Assembly (NCBI GenBank): GCA_003170995.1
Contig: PMXT01000076.1
Location: forward strand, 3,322 to 9,607
DNA from: Actinomycetota bacterium
Lineage (GTDB): Bacteria > Actinomycetota > Thermoleophilia > Gaiellales > Gaiellaceae
DNA: 6,286 nt
Reading direction: 5' to 3'
Shown here: in pieces, positions 1-5,584 of the stretch
Layout: each line of letters starts with the position of its first letter
Position numbering within the stretch: position 1 is the first letter of the stretch
Notes under the pieces: model-generated
The model's input: only the letters and a program-made list of their open reading frames with translations
Told to the model about the DNA's origin: nothing
The model's database searches: none
Position numbers and translations under genes: made by a program

Positions 1-15
1 CGATCACACCCAGTC
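1..15. repeat. 15-bp terminal direct repeat, left copy
   Basis: The first 15 bases (CGATCACACCCAGTC) are identical, in the same orientation, to the last 15 bases of the window. An exact 15-base match placed at both extreme ends is very unlikely by chance. It could be the untrimmed overlap of a circular contig, or direct repeats flanking a segment. The sequence alone does not decide between these. Confidence 0.8.
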
Positions 16-28
16 GACGGGTCGTCAA

Positions 29-1072
29 TTGAAACGGACTCTTGATCTCGTACGCGAGCTGCTGACCGGCGAGCAGGCCTATCTCGTCGGGGGCGCCGTG
101 CGCGACCAGCTGCTCGGACGCGAACTGGTCGATCTCGACATTGTCTGTTCCGATCCGAAAAAGGCGGCGCGCGCATTCGCGGTCCGAAGTGGTGGAGCAC
201 CGTTCGCCCTCTCCGAACGTCACGGCGCCTGGCGGGTCACCTTCCCGGGCGGCGAGTGTGTCGACTTCACACCCCTACGCGGAACTCTCGTCGAGGATCT
301 GGCGCTGCGCGATTTCACCGTCAACGCGATCGCCCAGCCGCTCGCGGGAGGCGAGGTCGTCGATCTGTACGATGGGCGCCGCGATCTTGCCGAGCGCCGG
401 CTAAGAGTCGTCTCCGAGCGGGTCTTCGATGACGATCCATTGCGTCTTCTGCGCGCCGTGAGATTCGAGGAGGAGCTAGGGCTTCGACTCGACGCGCCGA
501 GCGAGAAGCTCGTCCGTTCGCGCGCCGAGCTCGTGAGCGCGCCGGCGGGCGAGCGCGTTTTGGCCGAGTTGGAAAAACTTGGCTGGCCCGGCTACGAACG
601 GCTCGAGAAGCTGGGTTTGCTCGCTCCGCTTGGCGGCTCGCTCGAGAATGTGGGCCGTATCGAACGCTCGCTCGTCGATTCGCCGTGGTTGCGTCTGGTG
701 ACGGTGCTCGGCGAGCGCTTGCGCCGGTTGCCGATCTCAGGTGAGCTCGATCGCTACCTCAGAGCGCTCCTACACGCCCAGACTCCGCCCGACGACTCGT
801 CGCGTCAAATCCACCGTTTCCGGCGTCAGGTCGAGCCCTGGGCGCTCGACGCTCTCGCCTATCTCGGCGCTGCCGAGTATGCGAGCGCGGTGCGCCTGGC
901 GCGTGAGACGGAGCCTGACGATCCGCTTCTGCGCGGCGACGAGCTCGGCATCCCGCCGGGCCCGCTCGTCGGTGAGCTGCTCAGTCTCATCGCCGAGGAG
1001 CGCGCCGCGGGGACGATCTCGACGCCGGAGGAGGCACTAGAGCTCGTGCGCCGGCGGCTAGAGAAGTGTTGA
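29..1072 (+). CDS. CCA tRNA nucleotidyltransferase / poly(A) polymerase family (class II), no HD domain seen
   Basis: A class II nucleotidyltransferase that probably adds or repairs the 3' CCA end of tRNAs in the cytoplasm using CTP and ATP. The 347-residue protein shows the family motifs in order: LVGGAVRD (residues 19-26), the metal-binding pair D35 and D37, a likely third carboxylate D79, RDFTVNA (94-100), the DPLRLLRAVRF block (136-146) and an ER motif (175-176). The C-terminal IPPGPLVGELL segment is typical of the tRNA-binding tail. Many actinobacterial homologues are longer and carry an HD phosphohydrolase domain; none is visible here. The chosen start is TTG at 29, about 19 residues before the GG motif as is usual. 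There is no good Shine-Dalgarno, and the frame stays open to the left edge, so a start outside the window cannot be excluded. CCA-adding versus poly(A)-adding specificity cannot be settled from motifs alone. Confidence 0.9.
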   Translation: MKRTLDLVRELLTGEQAYLVGGAVRDQLLGRELVDLDIVCSDPKKAARAFAVRSGGAPFALSERHGAWRVTFPGGECVDFTPLRGTLVEDLALRDFTVNAIAQPLAGGEVVDLYDGRRDLAERRLRVVSERVFDDDPLRLLRAVRFEEELGLRLDAPSEKLVRSRAELVSAPAGERVLAELEKLGWPGYERLEKLGLLAPLGGSLENVGRIERSLVDSPWLRLVTVLGERLRRLPISGELDRYLRALLHAQTPPDDSSRQIHRFRRQVEPWALDALAYLGAAEYASAVRLARETEPDDPLLRGDELGIPPGPLVGELLSLIAEERAAGTISTPEEALELVRRRLEKC

Positions 1073-1113
1073 TCGCCTAGGCTGAGCCCGTTAGCCTCGG
1101 CTTTGAGAGCTAG

Positions 1114-1150
1114 TTCCGTACTCGAGACATCACCCGCGTCTGATACGGAA
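1114..1150 (+). other. Imperfect stem-loop in the gap before the methyltransferase gene
   Basis: TTCCGTA (1114-1120) is the exact reverse complement of TACGGAA (1144-1150). Inside it, AGAC and GTCT can pair after a small internal loop. The structure lies 42 bases past the nucleotidyltransferase stop and 79 bases before the methyltransferase start. It could be a terminator of the first gene, a 5' UTR structure, or chance; no T-run follows it. Confidence 0.25.
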
Positions 1151-1218
1151 GCCCCAACCTCCTCCCCGAGGCGATCCTATCGGCGAGAATCAGATCCGTG
1201 TGTGCCGGATTTGCAACG

Positions 1219-1224
1219 AAAGGA
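1219..1224 (+). promoter_or_regulatory. Ribosome binding site that sets the methyltransferase start
   Basis: AAAGGA lies 5 bases before the ATG at 1230. The longer frame opening at GTG 1200 has no comparable site, so the ATG is preferred. Confidence 0.65.
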
Positions 1225-1229
1225 TCGCG

Positions 1230-1985
1230 ATGACCCCGAGCGAGCGGCCAGGGAAGGCCGACGATCGCGAGCAGCGAAACGAGGTAGTTCGCGCCCGTTT
1301 CGCTTCGGTCGCGGCGCATTTTGCCGAGCGAGCGCGCGAGCAGGCGCCTCGGATCAGCGAGCGCGCCGGCCGGTTGCTGGCACCGCTTCGTGGCGACGAG
1401 CGCGCTCTCGATGCGGGCACCGGAGCTGGCGCGCTGGCGCTCGGGCTGGCGCCGCTGGTCGGCGAGGTCATAGGGTGCGACATCGTGCCCGAACTCCTGG
1501 CCGAGGCCAGGAAGCTGGCTTCCGGTTTGGCGAACGTCAGCTTCGTCGAGGGCGACATCTTCGCGCTGCCGTTCGAGACCGGGAGCTTCGACATCGTCGG
1601 CACGATTCGCACGCTCCATCACCTCGAACACCCCGAGCGAGCTTTCTCCGAGCTCGTGCGCGTCACCAGGCCAAACGGGCGCCTGCTCGTGATCGATCAG
1701 CTCGCTCCGCTTGATCCGCCTCGGGCTATGGAGATCGACCGCTTCGAACGGGCGCGCGACCCTTCTCACGTGCGAACCCTCTCCGATCAGGACATGCGCG
1801 GGCTCTTCGACATGAACGGGCTCACCCTTCTCCGCCAGGAGACGGTCTCCGAGGAGCGCGATCTCGAGCACTTCCTCGACGGAGGCGGCTGCGAGGGCGA
1901 GGAGCGCGAGCGCGTTCGCCGGCTCGCTCCCGGCCCTACTTTCACAGTCGAGGCGGGCTGGTACGTGCTCGAGCGCCGCGTCTAG
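1230..1985 (+). CDS. Class I SAM-dependent methyltransferase (Methyltransf_11 / UbiE-like)
   Basis: A soluble methyltransferase of the Rossmann-fold class, 251 residues from the ATG at 1230. SAM-binding motif I is LDAGTGAG (60-67). An acidic residue after strand 2 is D84, GD at 108-109 fits the adenine-contacting position, and the motif II/post-motif region reads FDIVGTIRTLHHLEHPERA (120-138). Motif III is RPNGRLLVIDQ (147-157). The arrangement matches the small-molecule methyltransferases grouped with UbiE and Methyltransf_11. Nothing identifies the substrate, so no gene symbol is given. It lies 157 bases downstream of the nucleotidyltransferase gene, far enough that separate transcription is possible. 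It converges with the minus-strand redox operon, with only 39 bases between the two stops. Confidence 0.88.
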   Translation: MTPSERPGKADDREQRNEVVRARFASVAAHFAERAREQAPRISERAGRLLAPLRGDERALDAGTGAGALALGLAPLVGEVIGCDIVPELLAEARKLASGLANVSFVEGDIFALPFETGSFDIVGTIRTLHHLEHPERAFSELVRVTRPNGRLLVIDQLAPLDPPRAMEIDRFERARDPSHVRTLSDQDMRGLFDMNGLTLLRQETVSEERDLEHFLDGGGCEGEERERVRRLAPGPTFTVEAGWYVLERRV

Positions 1986-1994
1986 CCCGGCCAT

Positions 1995-2016
1995 GTCCCG
2001 GTGCCAGGCACCGGAC
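1995..2016. terminator. GC-rich hairpin between convergent genes (terminator or REP-like palindrome)
   Basis: CCGGTGC (1998-2004) pairs perfectly with GCACCGG (2008-2014) around a CAG loop. GT at 1995-1996 can pair with AC at 2015-2016 after a one-base bulge. It occupies most of the 39-base gap between two converging genes, so it could end transcription from both sides. There is no T-run on either strand. The palindromic GGTGCC-GGCACC core resembles interspersed REP-type palindromes, which is an alternative reading. Confidence 0.5.
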
Positions 2017-2024
2017 GGCCCAAA

Positions 2025-2552
2025 TCACTTCCACTTGACCGTGCAGCCGACCGCTTCCGTCTCCGCGGTTGGAGGTTCTTCACCGGCCAGTAGCGCGTCG
2101 ATCGCCTCGCGCAGGTAGCTTCGGGTCACCGCGTTATCGTCGCGTGAGTCGTCGATTGCGCCGTGGTAGCGAAGCCGGCGGCCCTTGTCGAAGAGGAAGA
2201 CCTCGGGAGTCCGCTCCGCGCCGAGTGCGTGCGCCAGTGACTGGCTCTCGTCGAAGAGGTAGTCGAACGGAAAGCCGAGCTTCTCGGCTCTCGCTTTCAT
2301 CTGCTCGAACGAATCCTCGGGGTAGTGAGCGACATCGTTCGAGTTGATGGCGACGACTCGCACGCCCTTCTGGGCGTAGTCGCGCGCCACCGCCATCAGT
2401 CTGCCCTCCCAGGCCAGCACGTAGGGGCAGTGGTTGCAGTACTGGACGACGACGAGCAGCTTCGCGTCGCCGTAATCGTCGAGGGAGTGGTCGTTGCCGT
2501 CGACGCCGGGAAGCACGAAGGAAGGGGCTTCACTGCCGAGATCGATGCTCAT
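2025..2552 (-). CDS. Thioredoxin-fold redoxin, PRX-like-1 / AhpC-TSA type, with CNHC motif
   Basis: A 175-residue cytoplasmic thiol-disulfide protein of the thioredoxin superfamily; no signal peptide is visible. The N-terminal GSEAPSFVLPGVDG is typical of AhpC/TSA-type redoxins. The active site is C39-N-H-C42 followed by PYV, characteristic of the PRX-like-1 group (the name is from memory). RTPEVFLFD supplies the cis-proline (P116) opposite the active site. A third cysteine, C170, sits in the terminal GCTVKWK, a tail that is also typical of this group. The ATG lies inside the ATGA that contains the stop of the preceding gene, implying translational coupling. The group is usually annotated as thioredoxin family protein and its physiological substrate is not established. 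A peroxidase or disulfide reductase role is inferred. Confidence 0.88.
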   Translation of the reverse strand: MSIDLGSEAPSFVLPGVDGNDHSLDDYGDAKLLVVVQYCNHCPYVLAWEGRLMAVARDYAQKGVRVVAINSNDVAHYPEDSFEQMKARAEKLGFPFDYLFDESQSLAHALGAERTPEVFLFDKGRRLRYHGAIDDSRDDNAVTRSYLREAIDALLAGEEPPTAETEAVGCTVKWK

Positions 2553-2848
2553 CTGAGTGCTGCCTCCAGTTGTTCGCGTGAGGGAACGGGCGAGACCCGT
2601 CCGTCGGGAAGGTAGTAGATACGACAGGTGAGCGCCGGGCGCGACTTGGCGCCCTCTAGGTCGACATCGTTACCGTCGACGCGGATGGTCGGCGAGCCGG
2701 GGAAGCGAAGGCGCTCGGCCTCTTCGTCGCTTTTCACCTCGGTCATCACGATCTGATCGTCGCGCCCGATCTCGGTCAGCACCCGCTCGAGCAGCGCTTT
2801 CGCCTCGGGATGCGAGGGGCAGCCCTCCCAGTAGAGGAGCTCGATCAC
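2549..2848 (-). CDS. Small thioredoxin-like protein with a single active-site cysteine (CPSH)
   Basis: A 99-residue protein with a thioredoxin/glutaredoxin-like layout. The first strand leads into YWEGCPSHPEA (residues 6-16), where C10 occupies the first cysteine position of a CxxC site and H13 the second. RFPGSPTI (48-55) gives the cis-proline loop at P53. A second cysteine, C75, occurs in LTCRIYY. The protein is acidic, with no signal peptide or membrane segment. The start is GTG at 2848, within the GTGA that contains the TGA of the upstream SDR gene. The stop overlaps the next start in ATGA. The middle position in a tightly coupled operon supports a real gene. Homologues are normally called thioredoxin family protein; the partner and reaction are unknown. 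The single-cysteine site suggests glutathionylation-type, mycothiol-type or binding chemistry, which is inference. Confidence 0.82.
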   Translation of the reverse strand: MIELLYWEGCPSHPEAKALLERVLTEIGRDDQIVMTEVKSDEEAERLRFPGSPTIRVDGNDVDLEGAKSRPALTCRIYYLPDGRVSPVPSREQLEAALR

Positions 2849-3639
2849 TCGCCGGTGTCTCCGCTTTCGGGGACGTCTCTACCCGGGTCGCCCTTGGCCA
2901 CCATCCGGGTCACGGTCACCGGAAAGAGCCCGGTCGATATTCCGGCGATCCGCATCCAGCGGGGAATCACGACCTCGCTCTTGCCGCGCTCGATCGCCCT
3001 GACGATCTTCTTCGCGATCCGTTCGGGAGTGAGCACGGTCCAGCGCATCGAGCGCCGACTGATCAACCTCGTCTGTGGGAATCCCTCGGTCGTCACCGGC
3101 CCCGGATTGACCGTGAGCACCGAGACGCCGCGCGGCCTGAGCTCGGCGCGGAGCGCGCGCGAGAAAGCGAGCTGGGCGTGTTTGGAGGCCGAGTACGGGC
3201 CGGCGTCGGGAACGACAGTAGTTCCGGCGACCGAGACGATGTTGACGAGGTGGGAAGGCTGGGCTCGCTCCAGCCCGGGCAGGAAGGCGCGCAGGCACCA
3301 GACCGAGCCGAGGTAGTTGGTGCGAATCACCTGCTCGATGCGCTCGGGACTGGCGCTCAGAAAAGATCCGTGCGAGGGAATGCCGGCGTTGTTGACGAGC
3401 AGGCCGATGGCCGGATGGCGTTCGAGCACGCGCGCCGCCGCCTCGTTAACCGCATCCGCGTTCGAGACGTCGCAGATCTCGATCTCGCTACCGGTCTTGG
3501 CGGCGATCTGCTGCAGCCGGTCGGCTCGCCGCGCCATCAGTACGCAGTGCCAGCCGCGCGCGGCGAGCGCACGCGCGAGAGCGGCCCCGATACCGCTCGA
3601 GGCGCCGGTGATCACGGCCACATGCTGCTTGGAGCTCAT
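2845..3639 (-). CDS. Classical short-chain dehydrogenase/reductase (SDR)
   Basis: An NAD(P)H-dependent oxidoreductase of 264 residues, first gene of the minus-strand operon. The Rossmann motif TGASSGIG is at 11-18 and NNAG at 83-86. The catalytic tetrad N108, S136, Y149 and K153 is complete, and NPGPV (178-182) follows. ARR at 37-39, after the second strand, hints at NADP(H) preference, which is inferred. The C-terminal part contains VVIPRWMRIAGI and resembles SDRs with a weakly hydrophobic tail. The frame is open for another 127 codons upstream, but that extension reads through the divergent intergenic region and into fabI and is not protein-like. GGTGAG lies 7 bases before the ATG at 3639, and the SDR fold begins at once from there. 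A weak -10-like TACGCT at 3670-3665 would give a short leader. The substrate is unknown. Confidence 0.92.
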   Translation of the reverse strand: MSSKQHVAVITGASSGIGAALARALAARGWHCVLMARRADRLQQIAAKTGSEIEICDVSNADAVNEAAARVLERHPAIGLLVNNAGIPSHGSFLSASPERIEQVIRTNYLGSVWCLRAFLPGLERAQPSHLVNIVSVAGTTVVPDAGPYSASKHAQLAFSRALRAELRPRGVSVLTVNPGPVTTEGFPQTRLISRRSMRWTVLTPERIAKKIVRAIERGKSEVVIPRWMRIAGISTGLFPVTVTRMVAKGDPGRDVPESGDTGE

Positions 3640-3646
3640 CGTTCGA

Positions 3647-3652
3647 CTCACC
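3647..3652 (-). promoter_or_regulatory. Ribosome binding site that sets the SDR start
   Basis: On the minus strand GGTGAG ends 7 bases before the ATG at 3639. This supports the short SDR and argues against the long upstream frame that runs into fabI. Confidence 0.55.
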
Positions 3653-3734
3653 CTCTCTGCTGTGAGCGTAGCGAAACCGCTCTGGGGAGCCTCATGGAAC
3701 GAGTGCGTGCTGAGTTGGTGCGTACGGGGCACCA

Positions 3735-3784
3735 CGTTTCGCCGCCCCCCGCCTTTATCCACCCACCCGCGGGGTCGTGAAACG
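3735..3784. other. Interrupted inverted repeat in the fabI/SDR divergent region
   Basis: CGTTTC (3735-3740) pairs with GAAACG (3779-3784), and CCCCGC (3747-3752) pairs with GCGGGG (3769-3774). The two stems are separated by a short internal loop. The element sits about 100 bases upstream of the SDR start and 130 upstream of fabI. It could be a binding site or a structured segment, but the GC-rich context makes chance pairing fairly likely. Confidence 0.25.
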
Positions 3785-3901
3785 GTAGCGAGAAAAAGCT
3801 CCAGGATTGTGCCGGCTTTGTGCCGGATGTACATCGCGCCATCGAGCTCGGCAGAGTAACGAAGCCCTTCGCCTGGTCGCGCGCTTTTAGGATCATCTCG
3901 A

Positions 3902-3907
3902 TAAACT
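3902..3907 (+). promoter_or_regulatory. Putative -10 box of a leaderless fabI transcript
   Basis: TAAACT fits the actinobacterial -10 consensus TANNNT and lies exactly 7 bases before the A of the fabI ATG. A transcript from this box would start at or next to the initiation codon. No Shine-Dalgarno-like sequence lies at a working distance from the ATG. No convincing -35 hexamer was seen. Confidence 0.5.
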
Positions 3908-3914
3908 CGCGTCC

Positions 3915-4688
3915 ATGCCGGGGAGATTCGAAGATAAGCGCGGGCTCGTTCTAGGCGTCGCCAACAAGCGCTCGATCGCTTGGGCGGTCGCGCGCAGGCT
4001 CGCCGACGAGGGAGCGGCACTCGCCTTCACCTTCCAGGGGGAGCGCATCGAAGGAAACGTGCGCGAACTCGCTGAGACGGTCTCCAGTCCGCTTATCACG
4101 TCCTGCGACGTGCGAGAGGAAGCAGACTGCACACGCGCGGTAGCCGAAGCCGCCTCAGCACTGGGCGGCCTCGACTTTGTCGTGCACTCCGTCGCCTTCG
4201 CCGCCGCCGAGGATCTGGAGGGGCGCTTCATCGACACTCCGAGCGATCGTTTCTGGCTGGCGCTCGACGTCAGTGCCTACTCGCTGGTGGCGATCGCCCG
4301 TGCCGCCGAGCCGCATCTGGCCGAGACGGGCGGCTCGATCGTGACCATGACCTATCTCGGCGGCGAGCGCGTTGTTCCGCACTACAACGTCATGGGCGTC
4401 GCCAAGGCGACACTCGAGGCCTCGATGCGCTACCTCGCCTGGGATCTCGGTGCCGAGGGCATTCGCGTCAACGCCGTCTCAGCCGGTCCTGTGCGCACGC
4501 TTGCGGCCCGCTCCATCTCCGGCTTCCCGACCATGGAAGCGATCGTCGGCGAGCGTGCTCCGCTCCGTCGCCACATCGACGCCGGCGACGTGGCCGCGGC
4601 CAGCGCCTACCTGCTCTCGGACGATGCGCGCAACGTCAGCGGCACGATCCTTTACGTGGACTCTGGCTACCACGCCATGGGCATGTAG
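3915..4688 (+). CDS. fabI: Enoyl-[acyl-carrier-protein] reductase (FabI type)
   Basis: Catalyses the last reduction of each elongation round in type II fatty acid synthesis, converting trans-2-enoyl-ACP to acyl-ACP with NADH or NADPH, in the cytoplasm. The 257-residue length is normal for FabI. GVANKRSIAWAVA (14-26) is the FabI-specific nucleotide-binding loop, and HSVAFA (91-96) replaces the usual SDR NNAG. Y147, Y157 and K164 fit the FabI signature, with Tyr-six residues-Lys in YNVMGVAK. SAGPVRTLAA (189-198) precedes the substrate-binding loop, where triclosan-type inhibitors also act in the family. The ATG at 3915 lacks a Shine-Dalgarno but has a -10-like box 7 bases upstream, suggesting leaderless expression. 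The gene stands alone, diverging from the SDR operon, and a nested hairpin begins 4 bases after its stop. Identification is secure. Confidence 0.96.
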   Translation: MPGRFEDKRGLVLGVANKRSIAWAVARRLADEGAALAFTFQGERIEGNVRELAETVSSPLITSCDVREEADCTRAVAEAASALGGLDFVVHSVAFAAAEDLEGRFIDTPSDRFWLALDVSAYSLVAIARAAEPHLAETGGSIVTMTYLGGERVVPHYNVMGVAKATLEASMRYLAWDLGAEGIRVNAVSAGPVRTLAARSISGFPTMEAIVGERAPLRRHIDAGDVAAASAYLLSDDARNVSGTILYVDSGYHAMGM

Positions 4689-4692
4689 GTAA

Positions 4693-4739
4693 CCGTCGAA
4701 AGTCCGCCCTCCTATGGAGGGCATGACGACTTTCGACGG
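4693..4739 (+). terminator. Nested stem-loop directly after fabI
   Basis: A perfect 12-base outer stem is formed by 4693-4704 (CCGTCGAAAGTC) and 4728-4739. Inside it, GCCCTCC (4706-4712) pairs perfectly with GGAGGGC (4716-4722) around a TAT loop. One unpaired base on the left and five on the right form an asymmetric internal loop. Its position 4 bases past the fabI stop fits a terminator or 3'-end stabiliser. There is no downstream T-run, so it would be a non-canonical terminator of the kind proposed for high-GC actinobacteria. Confidence 0.6.
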
Positions 4740-4749
4740 GGAGTAAGGA

Positions 4750-4923
4750 GTGAGCCAACGCGACGTCGTCGCGTTTGTCTCGCGGTGGAGGCGGCGCCTG
4801 GGAACCGCGCTCACTGTATTGGTCGCGGCGGTATCTAGAACGCGCTGGTTTGCCCGGCCGCCCTGTCAGCGTCCCGCCCGAGAGCGCGAGAGGCAACCGG
4901 TTCGAATTCGCCTGACTCTGTAG
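4750..4923 (+). CDS. Doubtful 57-codon ORF, unrecognised
   Basis: A short frame opening with GTG at 4750 and ending with TAG at 4921-4923. GGGGAG at 4738-4743 lies 6 bases before the GTG, just outside the fabI hairpin. The predicted peptide has an arginine/tryptophan-rich start (SRWRRRLG), a short hydrophobic stretch (TALTVLVAAV, residues 19-28) and a very basic tail. The first half has GC-rich third codon positions by eye, the second half less so. No family was recognised. It may be a small basic peptide gene, a decayed remnant, or a chance frame. Confidence 0.2.
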   Translation: MSQRDVVAFVSRWRRRLGTALTVLVAAVSRTRWFARPPCQRPARERERQPVRIRLTL

Positions 4924-5092
4924 TTCTTACGCTTGTTCTGCCCCTACTCGGGGCGCTGGGTAACTCGAGAGAGGGGTGCGGCGCGGACCTTGGATCGGCC
5001 CTGGCTCGTTCGAGATACTCGCCGCGGAGAACGCGTCGCTCTCGCGGATCGCTGGTCGTCGTTCCCGATGAGCCTTCCGTATCGCAGTGCGG

Positions 5093-5098
5093 TACAGT
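5093..5098 (+). promoter_or_regulatory. Possible -10 box for the membrane protein gene
   Basis: TACAGT matches the TANNNT -10 consensus and would place a transcript start near 5105, leaving a leader of about 30 bases that includes the ribosome binding site. No clear -35 element was found, so support is weak. Confidence 0.25.
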
Positions 5099-5125
5099 CC
5101 TCGCTTGGGAGTTGTCAGACCGACG

Positions 5126-5131
5126 AAAGGA
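5126..5131 (+). promoter_or_regulatory. Ribosome binding site of the membrane protein gene
   Basis: AAAGGA precedes two consecutive ATG codons, 3 bases before 5135 and 6 bases before 5138. The second spacing is the more usual. It also argues against the upstream in-frame ATG at 5087. Confidence 0.6.
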
Positions 5132-5137
5132 CAAATG

Positions 5138-5584
5138 ATGACCCGTCTGCTTCCTGGAAAGGCTCTGGCGATTGCCGGAAACGTGAAGGTGCTCGTTTAC
5201 TCGGCAATCGCGCTCGCCGTTGTCATTATCGCCTTCGGAATCTGGGTTGGCGCCTCGGGAGGCTCCTCGGGCTACAAGACGAGCACAATAAACTCGATGT
5301 TTGGGCAGCAGACAATCCGAACGAAGGGCAGCTCTGCCCAGATGTGCTCCAATGGGAAATGGGTCCGGATCATTATGCACGGGGGCAAGATCACGATTCC
5401 CGGCGGAACCAAACTGTCCGTCGGTGGAGCCTCGTGCTCGAACTCCGGCGGCGGTGGCGCTCCTCTGATCGCCGAGCTGATCCTGATCATTGCCGGCGTT
5501 CTCGAGCTCGTCACCCTGGGGCTGCTGGTCGTGGCGAAGGCACCGCGAATCGTTGTGAAGACGAGCAAAGAACCAGGTGCCTAG
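5138..5584 (+). CDS. Two-helix membrane protein with a cysteine pair, unrecognised
   Basis: No family was recognised. From the ATG at 5138 the protein has 148 residues; the ATG at 5135 would add one. A basic N-terminus leads to a hydrophobic helix at about 17-38 (VLVYSAIALAVVIIAFGIWV). A Gly/Ser/Thr-rich loop of about 68 residues follows, then a second helix at about 109-133 and a basic tail (KAPRIVVKTSK). The loop contains C70 and C100 and a GKWVRIIM stretch, so it may be a small disulfide-closed beta domain. With positive charges at both ends, both termini are predicted inside and the loop outside, so the cysteines would lie extracytoplasmic. The first helix could also act as an uncleaved signal anchor. 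The strong ribosome binding site and clean membrane pattern support a real gene. It has no operon partner in the window. Confidence 0.72.
   Translation: MTRLLPGKALAIAGNVKVLVYSAIALAVVIIAFGIWVGASGGSSGYKTSTINSMFGQQTIRTKGSSAQMCSNGKWVRIIMHGGKITIPGGTKLSVGGASCSNSGGGGAPLIAELILIIAGVLELVTLGLLVVAKAPRIVVKTSKEPGA

Larger units (their letters stand above)
4924..5137 (+). other. Non-coding gap before the membrane protein gene
   Basis: No credible gene is seen. A small hairpin GCCCC-TACTC-GGGGC occupies 4940-4954. A T-arm-like GGTTCGAATTC just upstream (4899-4909) does not fold into a tRNA. The right end carries the putative promoter and ribosome binding site of the next gene. Confidence 0.5.

Noticed and set aside
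1077..1095. Short AGGCT/AGCCT pairing just after the first gene, considered as a terminator
   Set aside because: Only five pairs with a 9-base loop and no T-run; too weak to call.
1110..1994. 294-codon minus-strand frame opposite the methyltransferase
   Set aside because: It is a shadow of the plus-strand gene, which has complete SAM-binding motifs; the antisense product has no recognisable domain.
2845..4020. 391-codon minus-strand frame that would extend the SDR by 127 residues
   Set aside because: The extra N-terminus crosses the divergent intergenic region and runs antisense into fabI, and it looks random. The SDR fold starts at once after the ATG at 3639, which has a GGTGAG ribosome binding site 7 bases upstream.
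4899..4909. GGTTCGAATTC, resembling a tRNA T-arm
   Set aside because: The flanking bases do not form a proper T-stem, and no matching acceptor, D or anticodon arms are found upstream.
4835..5380. 181-codon minus-strand frame over the region before and within the membrane protein gene
   Set aside because: Its composition is unlike a real protein, it has no ribosome binding site, and half of it is antisense to the clear membrane protein.
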